DNA of 18,904 bases from Lactobacillus sp. (GTDB taxonomy: Bacteria; Bacillota; Bacilli; Lactobacillales; Lactobacillaceae). The notes under the pieces are model-generated. The model was not told the DNA's origin. It did not search any database and was given only the letters and a program-made list of their open reading frames with translations. Position 1 is the first letter of the stretch, and each line of letters begins with the position of its first letter. The stretch lies in assembly GCA_003482405.1 (NCBI GenBank), contig DMZB01000115.1, positions 1 through 18,904 of the forward strand. Direction: 5' to 3'. The position numbers and the translations under genes are program-made. This document shows positions 1 through 7,569 of the stretch, in pieces.

Positions 1-1
1 C

Positions 2-538
2 ATGACAAAAACTTTTAAAACATTAGACGATTTCTTAGGCACACACTTCATTTACACTTACGACAACGGTTGAGAATATGAGTGGTATGCGAAAAATGAT
101 CACACTGTGGATTATCGAATTCACGGTGGAATGGTAGCCGGTCGTTGGGTGAAGGATCAGCAGGCAGACATTATGATGTTGGTGCCTGGTGTATACAAAG
201 TGACATGGACGGAGCCGACTGGTACAGATGTTGCGTTGGACTTTATGCCAAACGACAATAAAATGCATGGCACGATTTTCTTTCCAAAGTGGGTGGAAGA
301 ACATCCAGAAATCACGGTGACGTTCCAAAATGATCACATTGCGTTGATGGAGGAATCGCGAGAAAAGTATGAAAATTATCCCAAGTTGGTCGTGCCAGAA
401 TTTGCCAACATCACGTACGTCGGTGAGGCAGGTCAGAACAACGATTCAGTAATCGATGAAGCGCCATATAAGGGGATGACTGATGACATCCGGGCTGGCC
501 GATACTATGACGCCAACTATCAGCGCATTCAGAAGTAG
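2..538 (+). pseudogene. padA: Phenolic acid decarboxylase padA, interrupted by an in-frame TGA at codon 24
   Basis: The family decarboxylates hydroxycinnamic acids such as p-coumaric and ferulic acid to vinyl phenols, detoxifying plant phenolics in the cytoplasm. Reading from the ATG at position 2 gives a 178-codon frame, the usual family length, matching what I know of lactobacillus PadA almost throughout. The exception is codon 24 (71-73), which is TGA where the family has Trp (DNGWEYEW). The known catalytic residues all lie in this frame: Tyr18 and Tyr20 before the stop, Arg48 and Glu71 after it. No other stop or frameshift occurs, so the change is recent, or is a sequencing error. A downstream restart (GTG at 107) would lack both tyrosines and should be inactive. 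The promoter lies outside the window, and padR follows after 41 bases. Family identity is very sure; loss of function is likely but unproven. Confidence 0.9.
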
Positions 539-579
539 TTTATAATTGAAATTAATACGAAAACTGTGAGGGTGTGTCG

Positions 580-1122
580 ATGCCAAAACCAAGAATTTTA
601 CCAAACGTCATTTTAGGATTACTAGACAATCATCCACAAATGTCGGGCCGTGATATCGAAAATGAATTTCAAACGGAAATTGGTGAATTTTGGCAGGCTT
701 CGCATAGTCAAATTTATCCTGAACTCAAGCGAATGTTAGCGGATGGCTGGATTCAAATGGTTGATGCGCAACCTGGTGACGATGGTAAGGTCATTCGGTA
801 CGACATTACATCAGCCGGTCGCACTCATTTACTTGATTGGTTACACGAGCCGGTCAATAGTGACAACGATGCGTTGAGCTCACTAAAGTTATATTTCATT
901 CATAATCGGACAAGTCCAACCCTAACCAGTATATTAACGGCAGAAATTCGGTTACATCGCGCACATGTTGCGCATCTGCAAGAGCGTGAGCAGCAGCTCT
1001 TCGGCTCGTCATCGTTGATTGAGCAGCAATATGGGCACTATTTGATTTTGAAACGGGCTATCGAGCGTGAACAAAATAATGTTGTTTGGCTAGAGCAAAC
1101 GTTAAAAGAATTAAAACCGTGA
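580..1122 (+). CDS. padR: PadR-type phenolic acid-responsive repressor
   Basis: This 180-residue protein is a PadR-family winged-helix regulator. In the family it represses padA until phenolic acids release it from DNA. The N-terminal part (about residues 5-80) has the PadR winged helix, with the motif ILGLLDNHPQMSGRDIE followed by a recognition segment around SHSQIYPELKRML. The rest (about 95-178) is a helical, Gln/Glu-rich dimerisation domain of the Vir_act_alpha_C type. I chose the ATG at 580 because GAGGG at 568-572 sits 7 bases before it; a GTG at 574 would leave only one base of spacing. It lies 41 bases after padA on the same strand, so the two are probably co-transcribed, and it ends before a strong terminator. 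The repressor is intact although its main target is interrupted. Confidence 0.9.
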   Translation: MPKPRILPNVILGLLDNHPQMSGRDIENEFQTEIGEFWQASHSQIYPELKRMLADGWIQMVDAQPGDDGKVIRYDITSAGRTHLLDWLHEPVNSDNDALSSLKLYFIHNRTSPTLTSILTAEIRLHRAHVAHLQEREQQLFGSSSLIEQQYGHYLILKRAIEREQNNVVWLEQTLKELKP

Positions 1123-1148
1123 AGTGGCTGGATTAAAGCCGAGCAGTG

Positions 1149-1195
1149 AAAAATATCGTAGTAAGGGTTGAATAACACCTTACTACGATATTTTT
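1149..1195. terminator. Strong bidirectional terminator between padR and the TMEM175-like gene
   Basis: A perfect 18-bp inverted repeat (1149-1166 pairs with 1178-1195) encloses an 11-base loop. The arms end in A and T runs, so the hairpin can terminate padR on the plus strand and the convergent membrane-protein gene on the minus strand. Confidence 0.9.
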
Positions 1196-1214
1196 TCCTG
1201 TATGACTAAAAACA

Positions 1215-2342
1215 TTAACGCTTTGACTGACGCTGCTTTTGGGCCTGTCGTTTGGCCTGTTCCTGCGCCTGTTTACGTGCTTGTTGCGTTTGGTGTTGTA
1301 AATGTGGATCTTTTTTACGCTGTTCTTTGAACCATGTTTCCCATTCTTGTCTCTGCAGTTGGGTTAAACGTTCACCATTTTGTACCTGTTCTTGTAATTT
1401 TGAATTGCCACTTTGATCCAGCCACTGGAGCCAGTAGTTGTGTCGCCTCAGTTTTGCCTGGGCTTTTCTCGGAGATTCCTTAGGATTAAGCTTAATCGGT
1501 TGCGGTTGTTGTGCCTGTGATGCAGGTGTAATTGAAGGCTGTGAAGCCACTGCCGAGGCTGATGATGCCACAGATTGTGGTGCTGACGATGCAGTCTTTG
1601 TTTCAGTAGTTGTCGCGCTTTCTGGAGCGGTTGCCGTACCATCGGCATTTTCTTTCAACATTGTCGTAATTTTTTCTTGCTGATCACGGAATGCTTTTCG
1701 GTCAGCAGTGGAGAAATCCAGAAAGTCTGCACGCTGGTCTGGTGTTAATTGCTCAACGTCATACATTTCCTGCCGATCACTACTGCTGCTCAGAAAGTTC
1801 CAAATGGGGTAGGCTAAATAGAAAATAATGGCCCAGGTTGGTTTGAAGAGGGCCAACGCGATGGCGCTGATACTGAGGATTGATTGCAAACGATTATTGA
1901 AGCCATAAATTTTAATGTACACCTTAGCCATGTCGGATTTATCGGTGTACTCGAAGTGAATAATGGTCTGCGCCAGAACTCGAAAGAGGAAATTCACGAC
2001 AAAGGAAAGCAGTCCGTATGCCATAACCGTCACCCGTGTGGTGTTGGCGGCCATCATATCCGTGAATAGCGGCATTAACGACAATGCCGCCAGAAAGATA
2101 AAATCGAGAATGATAATCCGGTAGGTCATCGAATCAATTTCGTCAAATGCCGTCGCGTGGGCGTACCACATGTTTGCAACGTAAAAGAAACTGATGAGAT
2201 AAATGCCGATTTCTTTGGCTAGTGACAGGTACGCAGAAGGTGAATCTGACAGTACGGTGTGTAGGTTCAGTACCATAATCGTAATAATAATGGCAATGAT
2301 CGCGCCGCTAAACGCATCAAGCCGAGATTTGAGCTTTTCCAT
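1215..2342 (-). CDS. TMEM175-like (DUF1211) membrane protein with long Gln-rich cytosolic tail
   Basis: The N-terminal half (about residues 1-190) is a multi-helix membrane domain of the bacterial TMEM175/DUF1211 family, whose characterised members are potassium-permeable channels. Helix 1 starts RLDAFSGAIIAIIITIMVLN, matching the RxxxFSDxxxxI family signature except that the Asp after FS is Gly. About 180 residues of tail follow: a charged part, a Ser/Ala/Thr-rich linker (about 230-285), and a Lys/Gln/Arg-rich end with a Trp cluster (NYWLQWL, EWETWF) likely to form helices or a coiled coil. The start is clear, with AAGGAG 8 bases before the ATG. It stands alone, convergent with padR and divergent from the kinase gene. 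Channel function is inferred from family; ion specificity is unknown given the Gly substitution. Confidence 0.8.
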   Translation of the reverse strand: MEKLKSRLDAFSGAIIAIIITIMVLNLHTVLSDSPSAYLSLAKEIGIYLISFFYVANMWYAHATAFDEIDSMTYRIIILDFIFLAALSLMPLFTDMMAANTTRVTVMAYGLLSFVVNFLFRVLAQTIIHFEYTDKSDMAKVYIKIYGFNNRLQSILSISAIALALFKPTWAIIFYLAYPIWNFLSSSSDRQEMYDVEQLTPDQRADFLDFSTADRKAFRDQQEKITTMLKENADGTATAPESATTTETKTASSAPQSVASSASAVASQPSITPASQAQQPQPIKLNPKESPRKAQAKLRRHNYWLQWLDQSGNSKLQEQVQNGERLTQLQRQEWETWFKEQRKKDPHLQHQTQQARKQAQEQAKRQAQKQRQSKR

Positions 2343-2539
2343 TGGTGTCTCCTTGGCGGGATTAGTTAATTTGATTGTACACGTTTGGCAGTGTGTTGAC
2401 TGGATAATGGCATACTTAATGTAATTTACGTTTCGTATGGATGTAAAGTTTGAGAGGGCCTTAACATTGATTCGGCATGTATAAGTTCAAAAATGTATAC
2501 TAAAGCTATCAGCCATTGAAGAGGAACAATTCGATAAAT

Positions 2540-3394
2540 ATGAAATTAAACAATAGCGGCATGGCTCAGTCATTAATTATTCAAGATTTGACTGCACTGG
2601 GACAACTGTCCATGACAACTGCGATATCAATGAATCAAATAAGTAATATTAATACTGCGGTACTGCCGACGCAATTATTATCAACACAGACTGAAGGATT
2701 TGGAGAGCCACAGCGTAGTCACATGGATGAGTGGATAAAGCGAACGTGGCAACACTGGGATGAACTCGGAGTTAATAATTTTTCGTCAACACTTGTGGGC
2801 TATCTGGGCAGTTCTGAATTAGTTGAGCTAGTTGAAAACTTGATTTTAAATCACAACAATTTGGGAACAGTAATTGTTGATCCTGTTATGGCTGATCAAG
2901 GTAGTCTGTATCCAGGGTTCAAAGATAGTTACGTGAACGGAATGCGAAAACTGGTTAGTTTTTCTGATTTTACCGTCCCAAACGTAACCGAACTGAGCTT
3001 GCTGACCGAAATAAGTCTTGAATCCGATGATACTGATGAGAACCTTGAAAAAGCAATCCTAAAGTGTACGCGTTTTGCACCACAAAGTCAGGTGATTGTA
3101 ACAGGAGTAAAGCGAGGCTCACAGGTAGGGTGCATTTGGCTTGAAGAGGGAAAGTTACACTGGCAAGGGCAGACTGCGATTGAAGGACATTATTTCGGGA
3201 CGGGTGATTTGTTTAGTGCGGTTCTCAATGCTTATCTTGTTAATTTTCCTGATAGTTCTCTTGAACATTTGATAGTGCAAACAACCGCGGTGGTTCAGGC
3301 TGCTGTTGAAGAAACATCAAGGATGAGTTTTGAACAGCAAAAATTTGGTTTGAAATTACAAAATGCGGCGACCATGTTGTTGCGTGATTTTTAG
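2540..3394 (+). CDS. pdxK: Pyridoxal/pyridoxamine kinase (PdxY/PdxK type)
   Basis: This ribokinase-fold protein of 284 residues should phosphorylate pyridoxal, pyridoxine or pyridoxamine with ATP, the salvage route to PLP. Visible motifs are the N-terminal SLIIQDLTALGQLS strand and loop, DPVMADQGSLYP (about 114-125, Mg-ATP region), PNVTE (147-151), the VTGVKRG strand (187-193) and the anion-hole segment GTGDLFSAV (220-228) with the catalytic Asp at 223. A hydroxymethylpyrimidine kinase (ThiD) is the main alternative, but the DPVMADxGxLYPGF block and overall length favour the PdxY group. The start is uncertain: ATG 2540 has AGAGGAA 13 bases upstream, while ATG 2561 and TTG 2516 have nothing better. 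It is monocistronic and heads the segment carrying a PLP-dependent decarboxylase, to which it may supply cofactor. Confidence 0.8.
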   Translation: MKLNNSGMAQSLIIQDLTALGQLSMTTAISMNQISNINTAVLPTQLLSTQTEGFGEPQRSHMDEWIKRTWQHWDELGVNNFSSTLVGYLGSSELVELVENLILNHNNLGTVIVDPVMADQGSLYPGFKDSYVNGMRKLVSFSDFTVPNVTELSLLTEISLESDDTDENLEKAILKCTRFAPQSQVIVTGVKRGSQVGCIWLEEGKLHWQGQTAIEGHYFGTGDLFSAVLNAYLVNFPDSSLEHLIVQTTAVVQAAVEETSRMSFEQQKFGLKLQNAATMLLRDF

Positions 3395-3523
3395 TTTGGA
3401 TTCTAAAAGGCAAATATTTATCCGGATGTTCCCAAGGATACCTAATGTCTAAAGAGCAGCCCTGTTAACGTTTTTAAACAAATGTGGCAATCAAAGTGGC
3501 AATAAGACGTTTCCGTTTTATCG
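3395..3523. other. Intergenic stretch after pdxK with tandem GTGGCAAT repeats
   Basis: No gene and no clear terminator hairpin is visible here. The octamer GTGGCAAT occurs twice with a 12-base period (3484-3491 and 3496-3503). Read in one frame this encodes NVAIKVAI, and in another it ends in WQSKWQ before a stop. Such phrases resemble the 3' ends of some phage integrase genes, but this is a weak resemblance. Confidence 0.3.
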
Positions 3524-3551
3524 TTGACTTTAATCATATTAGTAATACGAT
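3524..3551 (+). promoter_or_regulatory. Probable promoter of the hisS T-box transcript
   Basis: TTGACT (3524-3529) is followed after 16 bases by TACGAT (3546-3551), four of six matches to the -10 consensus. Transcription would begin near 3558, shortly before stem I of the T-box leader. Confidence 0.55.
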
Positions 3552-3567
3552 GTGCTTGTATAAAGGT

Positions 3568-3840
3568 AACGAGTAGAACAAAAGATTCAATGTAAGTTAA
3601 CAGAGATCCAACATTAGTGAGAGTTGGTGGTTGAATCGAAACACATCTACGAACCGAATTTGCGAAATAATATAAATTAGCAAATTACGTATGGATTACG
3701 TTATCAATCCAGAGTTTTGGTGTTCACGACCCAAAACTCATTGAGGTAGTGGTTGTGAGACTGCTATGAATTTGAGGTGGAACAGTGCTGTAGCACCCTC
3801 TGAAGTTACTAAACGTAATTTCAGAGGGTGTTTTTATTAT
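3568..3840 (+). promoter_or_regulatory. Histidine T-box riboswitch leader of hisS
   Basis: This untranslated leader binds uncharged tRNA and lets transcription continue when its amino acid is scarce. Stem I is closed by GTAGA (3573-3577) with TCTAC (3646-3650), and above the internal loop by GATTCAA with TTGAATC. The loop's 3' side contains CAC (3642-3644) followed by A, a histidine specifier matching the downstream gene. The apical part has the AGAGA and GGTGG elements typical of T-boxes. A second hairpin is 3712-3720 with 3731-3739 (GAGTTTTGG/CCAAAACTC). The T-box sequence GAGGTGGAACAGTG (3774-3787) can pair GAGG with CCTC (3797-3800), leaving the UGGA bulge at 3778-3781 free for the tRNA acceptor end. 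This antiterminator is mutually exclusive with the terminator at 3794-3830. Confidence 0.9.
3794..3836 (+). terminator. Regulated terminator of the T-box leader
   Basis: A 16-bp stem with one G-U pair (3794-3809 with 3815-3830), loop TAAAC, is followed by a run of T. Its left arm shares CCTC with the alternative antiterminator, as expected for a transcriptional T-box switch. Confidence 0.92.
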
Positions 3841-3863
3841 CTATTGAAAAGAGGACATTAATA

Positions 3864-5150
3864 ATGGAAAAATATGATTATCAGAGACCAAAGGGAACAG
3901 CAGATATTTTACCTGGAGACATTGAAGTTTGGCAAAAACTTGAAGGGGTGGTCAGAGACCTATTTCCAAAATATGGTTATCGCGGTATTCGAACACCAAT
4001 GTTTGAAGACTATAACGTATTTGCGAGAAATGTTGGGGATACCTCCGATATTGTAGAAAAGCAAATGTACGACTTTGATGATAAAGGTGGTCGTCGAATC
4101 GCTTTGAGACCAGAAGGCACTGCGGGGACCGTCCGGGCATATGTACAAAACAAGCTTTTTGGGCCTGAATTTCCTAAGCCATATAAAGTCTATTATATGG
4201 GGCCAATGTTTAGATATGAACGTCCGCAGTCTGGACGCCAACGACAGTTTAATCAAATCGGGTGTGAGGCATTAAATAGTGAATCTCCGCAGATTGATGT
4301 TGAAGTTATTGCTATGGCTTTGCAATTTTTCAAAGAACTCGGCGTTAACAACCTGAAATTAGTGATTAATTCTCTTGGAGACAATGAAACGAGGACTGCT
4401 TATCGGACTGCATTAATTGACTACTTAAAACCATTTTATGATCAGCTCAGTGAAGATTCAAAAACACGTTTGTATAAGAATCCATTGAGAGTCTTGGATA
4501 GTAAAGATGAAAATGATCAGAAGATTGTCGCCAATGCACCCTCAATACTTGATTCCTTAAGTGACTATTCACGGAATTATTTTGAACAGGTTAAGAGGCT
4601 TCTGGACGAATTGGGGATTAAGTATGAAATCGATTCTGATATGGTCCGTGGACTTGATTACTACACGCAAACAATCTTTGAAATCATGTCGGACGCGGAA
4701 GTGTTTGGTGGTTCGTACGTCACAGTTTGTGGTGGTGGACGCTACGATGGCCTTATCTCTCAATTAGGCGGTCCTGAGGAAGGCGGTATTGGATTTGGCA
4801 TGGGGGTAGAGCGCCTGCTACTACTCCTGAGAGATGAGAATCCAAACTTTGTGCCAAAGAGCGGCACGGATGTTTTCTTTGCATCGGCGGATACTGACGG
4901 GGATGATTTAGCATTCAAACTGCTAGATAAATTACGCCAACAAAACATCGCAGCCGATAAAGATTATCAAGGCATTAAGATCGGTTCTCAAATAAAAGAA
5001 GCGGTTAGAAACGACGCTAAATACTATATTGTGCTCGGAAAACGAGAAGCAGAAAGCGGCGTTTGCGAGTTAGTCAAAGTGGAGACGAAAGAGACACAGT
5101 CGGTTAATATTGATGACTTTATTAAAGCTCCAATGAAATTCTTGAAATAG
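3864..5150 (+). CDS. hisS: Histidyl-tRNA synthetase, complete
   Basis: A class II synthetase of 428 residues that charges tRNA-His in the cytoplasm. Visible elements are PKGTADILPGD (9-19), RPEGTA (82-87), motif 2 with FRYERPQSGRQRQFNQIGCE (116-135), the histidine-specific RGLDYYTQTIFE (262-273), GGGRYDGL (290-297) and motif 3 GIGFGMGVERLLLLL (308-322). A C-terminal anticodon-binding domain follows (about 333-428). All catalytic blocks are present, so it is a true synthetase rather than the HisZ paralogue. I chose ATG 3864 because GAGGA ends 8 bases before it; an upstream in-frame start at 3828 lies inside the T-box terminator. In many lactobacilli hisS is paired with aspS, but here it stands alone beside a decarboxylase locus, which suggests a second, histidine-sensing copy. 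That cannot be decided without the rest of the genome. Confidence 0.95.
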   Translation: MEKYDYQRPKGTADILPGDIEVWQKLEGVVRDLFPKYGYRGIRTPMFEDYNVFARNVGDTSDIVEKQMYDFDDKGGRRIALRPEGTAGTVRAYVQNKLFGPEFPKPYKVYYMGPMFRYERPQSGRQRQFNQIGCEALNSESPQIDVEVIAMALQFFKELGVNNLKLVINSLGDNETRTAYRTALIDYLKPFYDQLSEDSKTRLYKNPLRVLDSKDENDQKIVANAPSILDSLSDYSRNYFEQVKRLLDELGIKYEIDSDMVRGLDYYTQTIFEIMSDAEVFGGSYVTVCGGGRYDGLISQLGGPEEGGIGFGMGVERLLLLLRDENPNFVPKSGTDVFFASADTDGDDLAFKLLDKLRQQNIAADKDYQGIKIGSQIKEAVRNDAKYYIVLGKREAESGVCELVKVETKETQSVNIDDFIKAPMKFLK

Positions 5151-5229
5151 TAGATTGGAAATCAACAATCGGTTTGAATTGTTAGTGCTTAATATAGTAG
5201 AAACAGGCAAAAAACTTCTTCTTTACTAA

Positions 5230-5278
5230 CTTAAAAGGCATCAGGTCAAATTTTGTATTCGACCTGATGCCTTTTAAG
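5230..5278. terminator. Bidirectional terminator between hisS and the ornithine decarboxylase
   Basis: A perfect 18-bp inverted repeat (5230-5247 with 5261-5278) has a 13-base loop and A/T-rich outer arms. It lies between the convergent ends of hisS (plus) and the decarboxylase (minus) and can serve both. Confidence 0.88.
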
Positions 5279-5302
5279 ATTTTGGTACTAAGAGTACTTA
5301 TG

Positions 5303-7477
5303 CTATTTGGTAGTATCTGGATCGTAGACATACCCGTAGGCAACGTTACGACCGTTTTCTTCCTTGTAGTACATACCTTGAACTTCTGTTTCAAAGCCGG
5401 GGAAGGTATTCGTTGATTCTTCCAAGACTTTGAAGTAGTTCAAGATTGTTTGCGTCCAGCGTTCACCAGGTGCAATGGCAAAAATACCAGGTGGATAAGG
5501 GATAATACCTTCCACAGCAATTTTACCAAGAATATCGTCAAGTTTTACAAGCTTAACATTATTGCGGCGATACTCGGTATCAGCTTCCTGCAATGTCATG
5601 GCTCTTTCAGGTAAGTGTTCCTTTGTAAAAATATCTTTTTGGTACTTCTTAGCATTGTGTGCTTTATAGAAGTCATGAATTTCCTGACATAATTGCTTGA
5701 TCGTATAATCACGATAACGATCTTCGTGTTCACTGTAAAGTTTCGGCAAAACCTCTTTCAGTGGCGCATCAGCTTTGATGAGTTTCTCTAACTTAAGAAT
5801 TTCATCAACTAAATTATTCATTTTTGCGTCGTCTTCTGCTGGTGTGATAAGGAAAAGAACCGAATTCAAATCATTCTTTTCATTAATAATGCCGTGTTCG
5901 TGAAGATAGTGCGTAACGATAGAACCTGGGACTCCGAAATCTTCGTATTTGTCATTTGGAATGTCCAGACCGGCGGTAACGAGCATCAACTTGTTAGGGT
6001 CGATGAAGTATTGCCCCTTGCTGTAACCGTCGAATCCATGCCAATCTTCATCTGGATCAAAAGCCCAATAAGCTTTATCGTTGACGATTTCTTGATCATC
6101 TGCATCTTCCCAAGGTTTGCCATGCACCATAGGCGGGACAAACGGACGAATCATCGTTGATTCTCTAAGTAACCGTTTGCGGGCACGAACAACAGTTAAC
6201 ATCGTATCGTTCCACATTTTCTTACCAGTTTTGCCTTCTTGCATTTTGGCCGACACGTCAATCGAAGCAAAAATACCGTAAAATGGTGATGTTGATGAAT
6301 ATTTCATGAATGCGTTATTAAACTGTTTATGGTTAATGTAACGGTGCTGGCCCTTGATATGACTGTCTTTTTTAAGGATTTGAGATGCTTGTGAAATCCC
6401 AGCTTGTTGCTTATGAATAGATTGGACAACCAGTAAGCCTGGATCTTCTGGCCCAAGGTTTACAAGTAATGGAGATGTTTCTTTCATCATTGGGATAAAT
6501 TGTTCATATCCGGCCCAAGCAGAGTCAAATAAAATGTAATCACATAAGTGACCAATCTTATCAACGATTTGCTGAGCGTTGGCCATTGTTCCATCATAGG
6601 TATCGTGTTCAATAATCGCTAAGCGAAATGGACGCTTTAAATTAGCCTTTTCTGGAGCAACCTTCTTAATTTCTTCGCGTAAAGCCTTCTCATCATATGC
6701 GGAATCCTTGATGCCACCGATGAGACCATAGGAGTTGTGGCTCGTTTCCAAGTAGACCGGAATCCCACCGTTCATAACCATGGCATTATTATAAGCAGAT
6801 TTGTGGTTGTTACGGTCGAATAGGACTAAGTCGCCTTCAGTGACTGCTGCGGTGATGGCGATGTTGTTAGACGTCGTTGATCCATTTAAGACGAAGTAAG
6901 CCTTGTCAGCGTTAAAAACTTTGGCCGCGTGCTTTTCTGCCTTGAGCGCAGCACCATCGTGAGTAAGAACGTCACCCAATCCATCTTCTGAAATGGATAC
7001 GTCAGCGCGGAAAAATCTTTCACCATAAAAGTCGTAGAACTTACGACCAACAGGTGATTTAAGATAAAACGCACCGCCTTGATGCCCAGCACATTCAAAT
7101 TGCCAAGAACCACGATCAACAACCTTGTTCAGTTCTGCGAAGAAAGGCGGCATTAGATTGTCTTCGTATTCTTTCGCGGCATTTTCAACTTCTCGAGCGT
7201 AAATTTGTTTATTAAAATTATTATTGATGTCTAGTAAATGATCAACAGAGTCTAAATGCTTATTGTTATCAAGTTTGCTCGTATCACGGGTTGCTAAGAA
7301 TACCGGGATACCAAATGTAGTTGCTTTAACAGTATCGGCAATTTCTAGCTGTTGATCTGTTACTACGACTGCGCCTACATTAGTCCAGTCTGTAACAGAG
7401 TTGACGTCGACGACTTCACGATCAGATTTTACATAATCCTCAATTTCGGGAGCCATCGCGACGATCAATTTTGACAT
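5303..7477 (-). CDS. Inducible (biodegradative) PLP-dependent ornithine decarboxylase
   Basis: This 724-residue protein belongs to the fold-type I Orn/Lys/Arg decarboxylases, which turn ornithine into putrescine and CO2, consuming a proton. Length and sequence follow the Lactobacillus 30a ornithine decarboxylase as I know it. There is an N-terminal wing (about 1-105) and a PLP domain with FECAGHQGGAFY (127-138), DRNNHKS (221-227, His stacking on PLP) and FDSAWAGYEQF (317-327, Asp for the pyridine nitrogen). SIHKQQAG (353-360) carries the Schiff-base Lys356. The C-terminal domain includes YPPGIFAIAPGERW. The start has AAAGGAAG 8 bases before the ATG. It lies 92 bases after the PRD regulator in the same direction, with a possible promoter and cre-like site between. 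The antiporter at 9829 is the natural partner. Lysine as substrate cannot be excluded by reading alone. Confidence 0.9.
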   Translation of the reverse strand: MSKLIVAMAPEIEDYVKSDREVVDVNSVTDWTNVGAVVVTDQQLEIADTVKATTFGIPVFLATRDTSKLDNNKHLDSVDHLLDINNNFNKQIYAREVENAAKEYEDNLMPPFFAELNKVVDRGSWQFECAGHQGGAFYLKSPVGRKFYDFYGERFFRADVSISEDGLGDVLTHDGAALKAEKHAAKVFNADKAYFVLNGSTTSNNIAITAAVTEGDLVLFDRNNHKSAYNNAMVMNGGIPVYLETSHNSYGLIGGIKDSAYDEKALREEIKKVAPEKANLKRPFRLAIIEHDTYDGTMANAQQIVDKIGHLCDYILFDSAWAGYEQFIPMMKETSPLLVNLGPEDPGLLVVQSIHKQQAGISQASQILKKDSHIKGQHRYINHKQFNNAFMKYSSTSPFYGIFASIDVSAKMQEGKTGKKMWNDTMLTVVRARKRLLRESTMIRPFVPPMVHGKPWEDADDQEIVNDKAYWAFDPDEDWHGFDGYSKGQYFIDPNKLMLVTAGLDIPNDKYEDFGVPGSIVTHYLHEHGIINEKNDLNSVLFLITPAEDDAKMNNLVDEILKLEKLIKADAPLKEVLPKLYSEHEDRYRDYTIKQLCQEIHDFYKAHNAKKYQKDIFTKEHLPERAMTLQEADTEYRRNNVKLVKLDDILGKIAVEGIIPYPPGIFAIAPGERWTQTILNYFKVLEESTNTFPGFETEVQGMYYKEENGRNVAYGYVYDPDTTK

Positions 7478-7523
7478 TGTACTTGCTTCCTTTCGGTTTA
7501 AAAATACAAATATATTCAGTTAA

Positions 7524-7537
7524 TGTTTTCGTTTGCT
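7524..7537. promoter_or_regulatory. cre-like site upstream of the ornithine decarboxylase
   Basis: TGTTTTCGTTTGCT (minus strand AGCAAACGAAAACA) fits the CcpA-binding consensus TGNNANCGNNNNCA on the minus strand except for its first base. It lies 47-60 bases upstream of the decarboxylase start. Binding is inferred, not shown. Confidence 0.35.
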
Positions 7538-7569
7538 CAAATTAAAAAATAATTAATACATTTAAAAAT

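Noticed and set aside
35..337. A 100-codon reverse-strand frame over padA.
   Set aside because: It is antisense to a well-conserved phenolic acid decarboxylase frame and shows no family features.
3864..5150. The synthetase could be HisZ, the regulatory paralogue of HisRS.
   Set aside because: All three class II motifs, the RGLDYY block and the C-terminal anticodon-binding domain are present, and no histidine biosynthesis genes are nearby.
5303..7477. The decarboxylase might be a histidine decarboxylase, given the histidine T-box.
   Set aside because: Histidine decarboxylases of lactobacilli are small pyruvoyl enzymes. This protein has the PLP lysine motif SIHKQQAG and matches the ornithine decarboxylase type from end to end.
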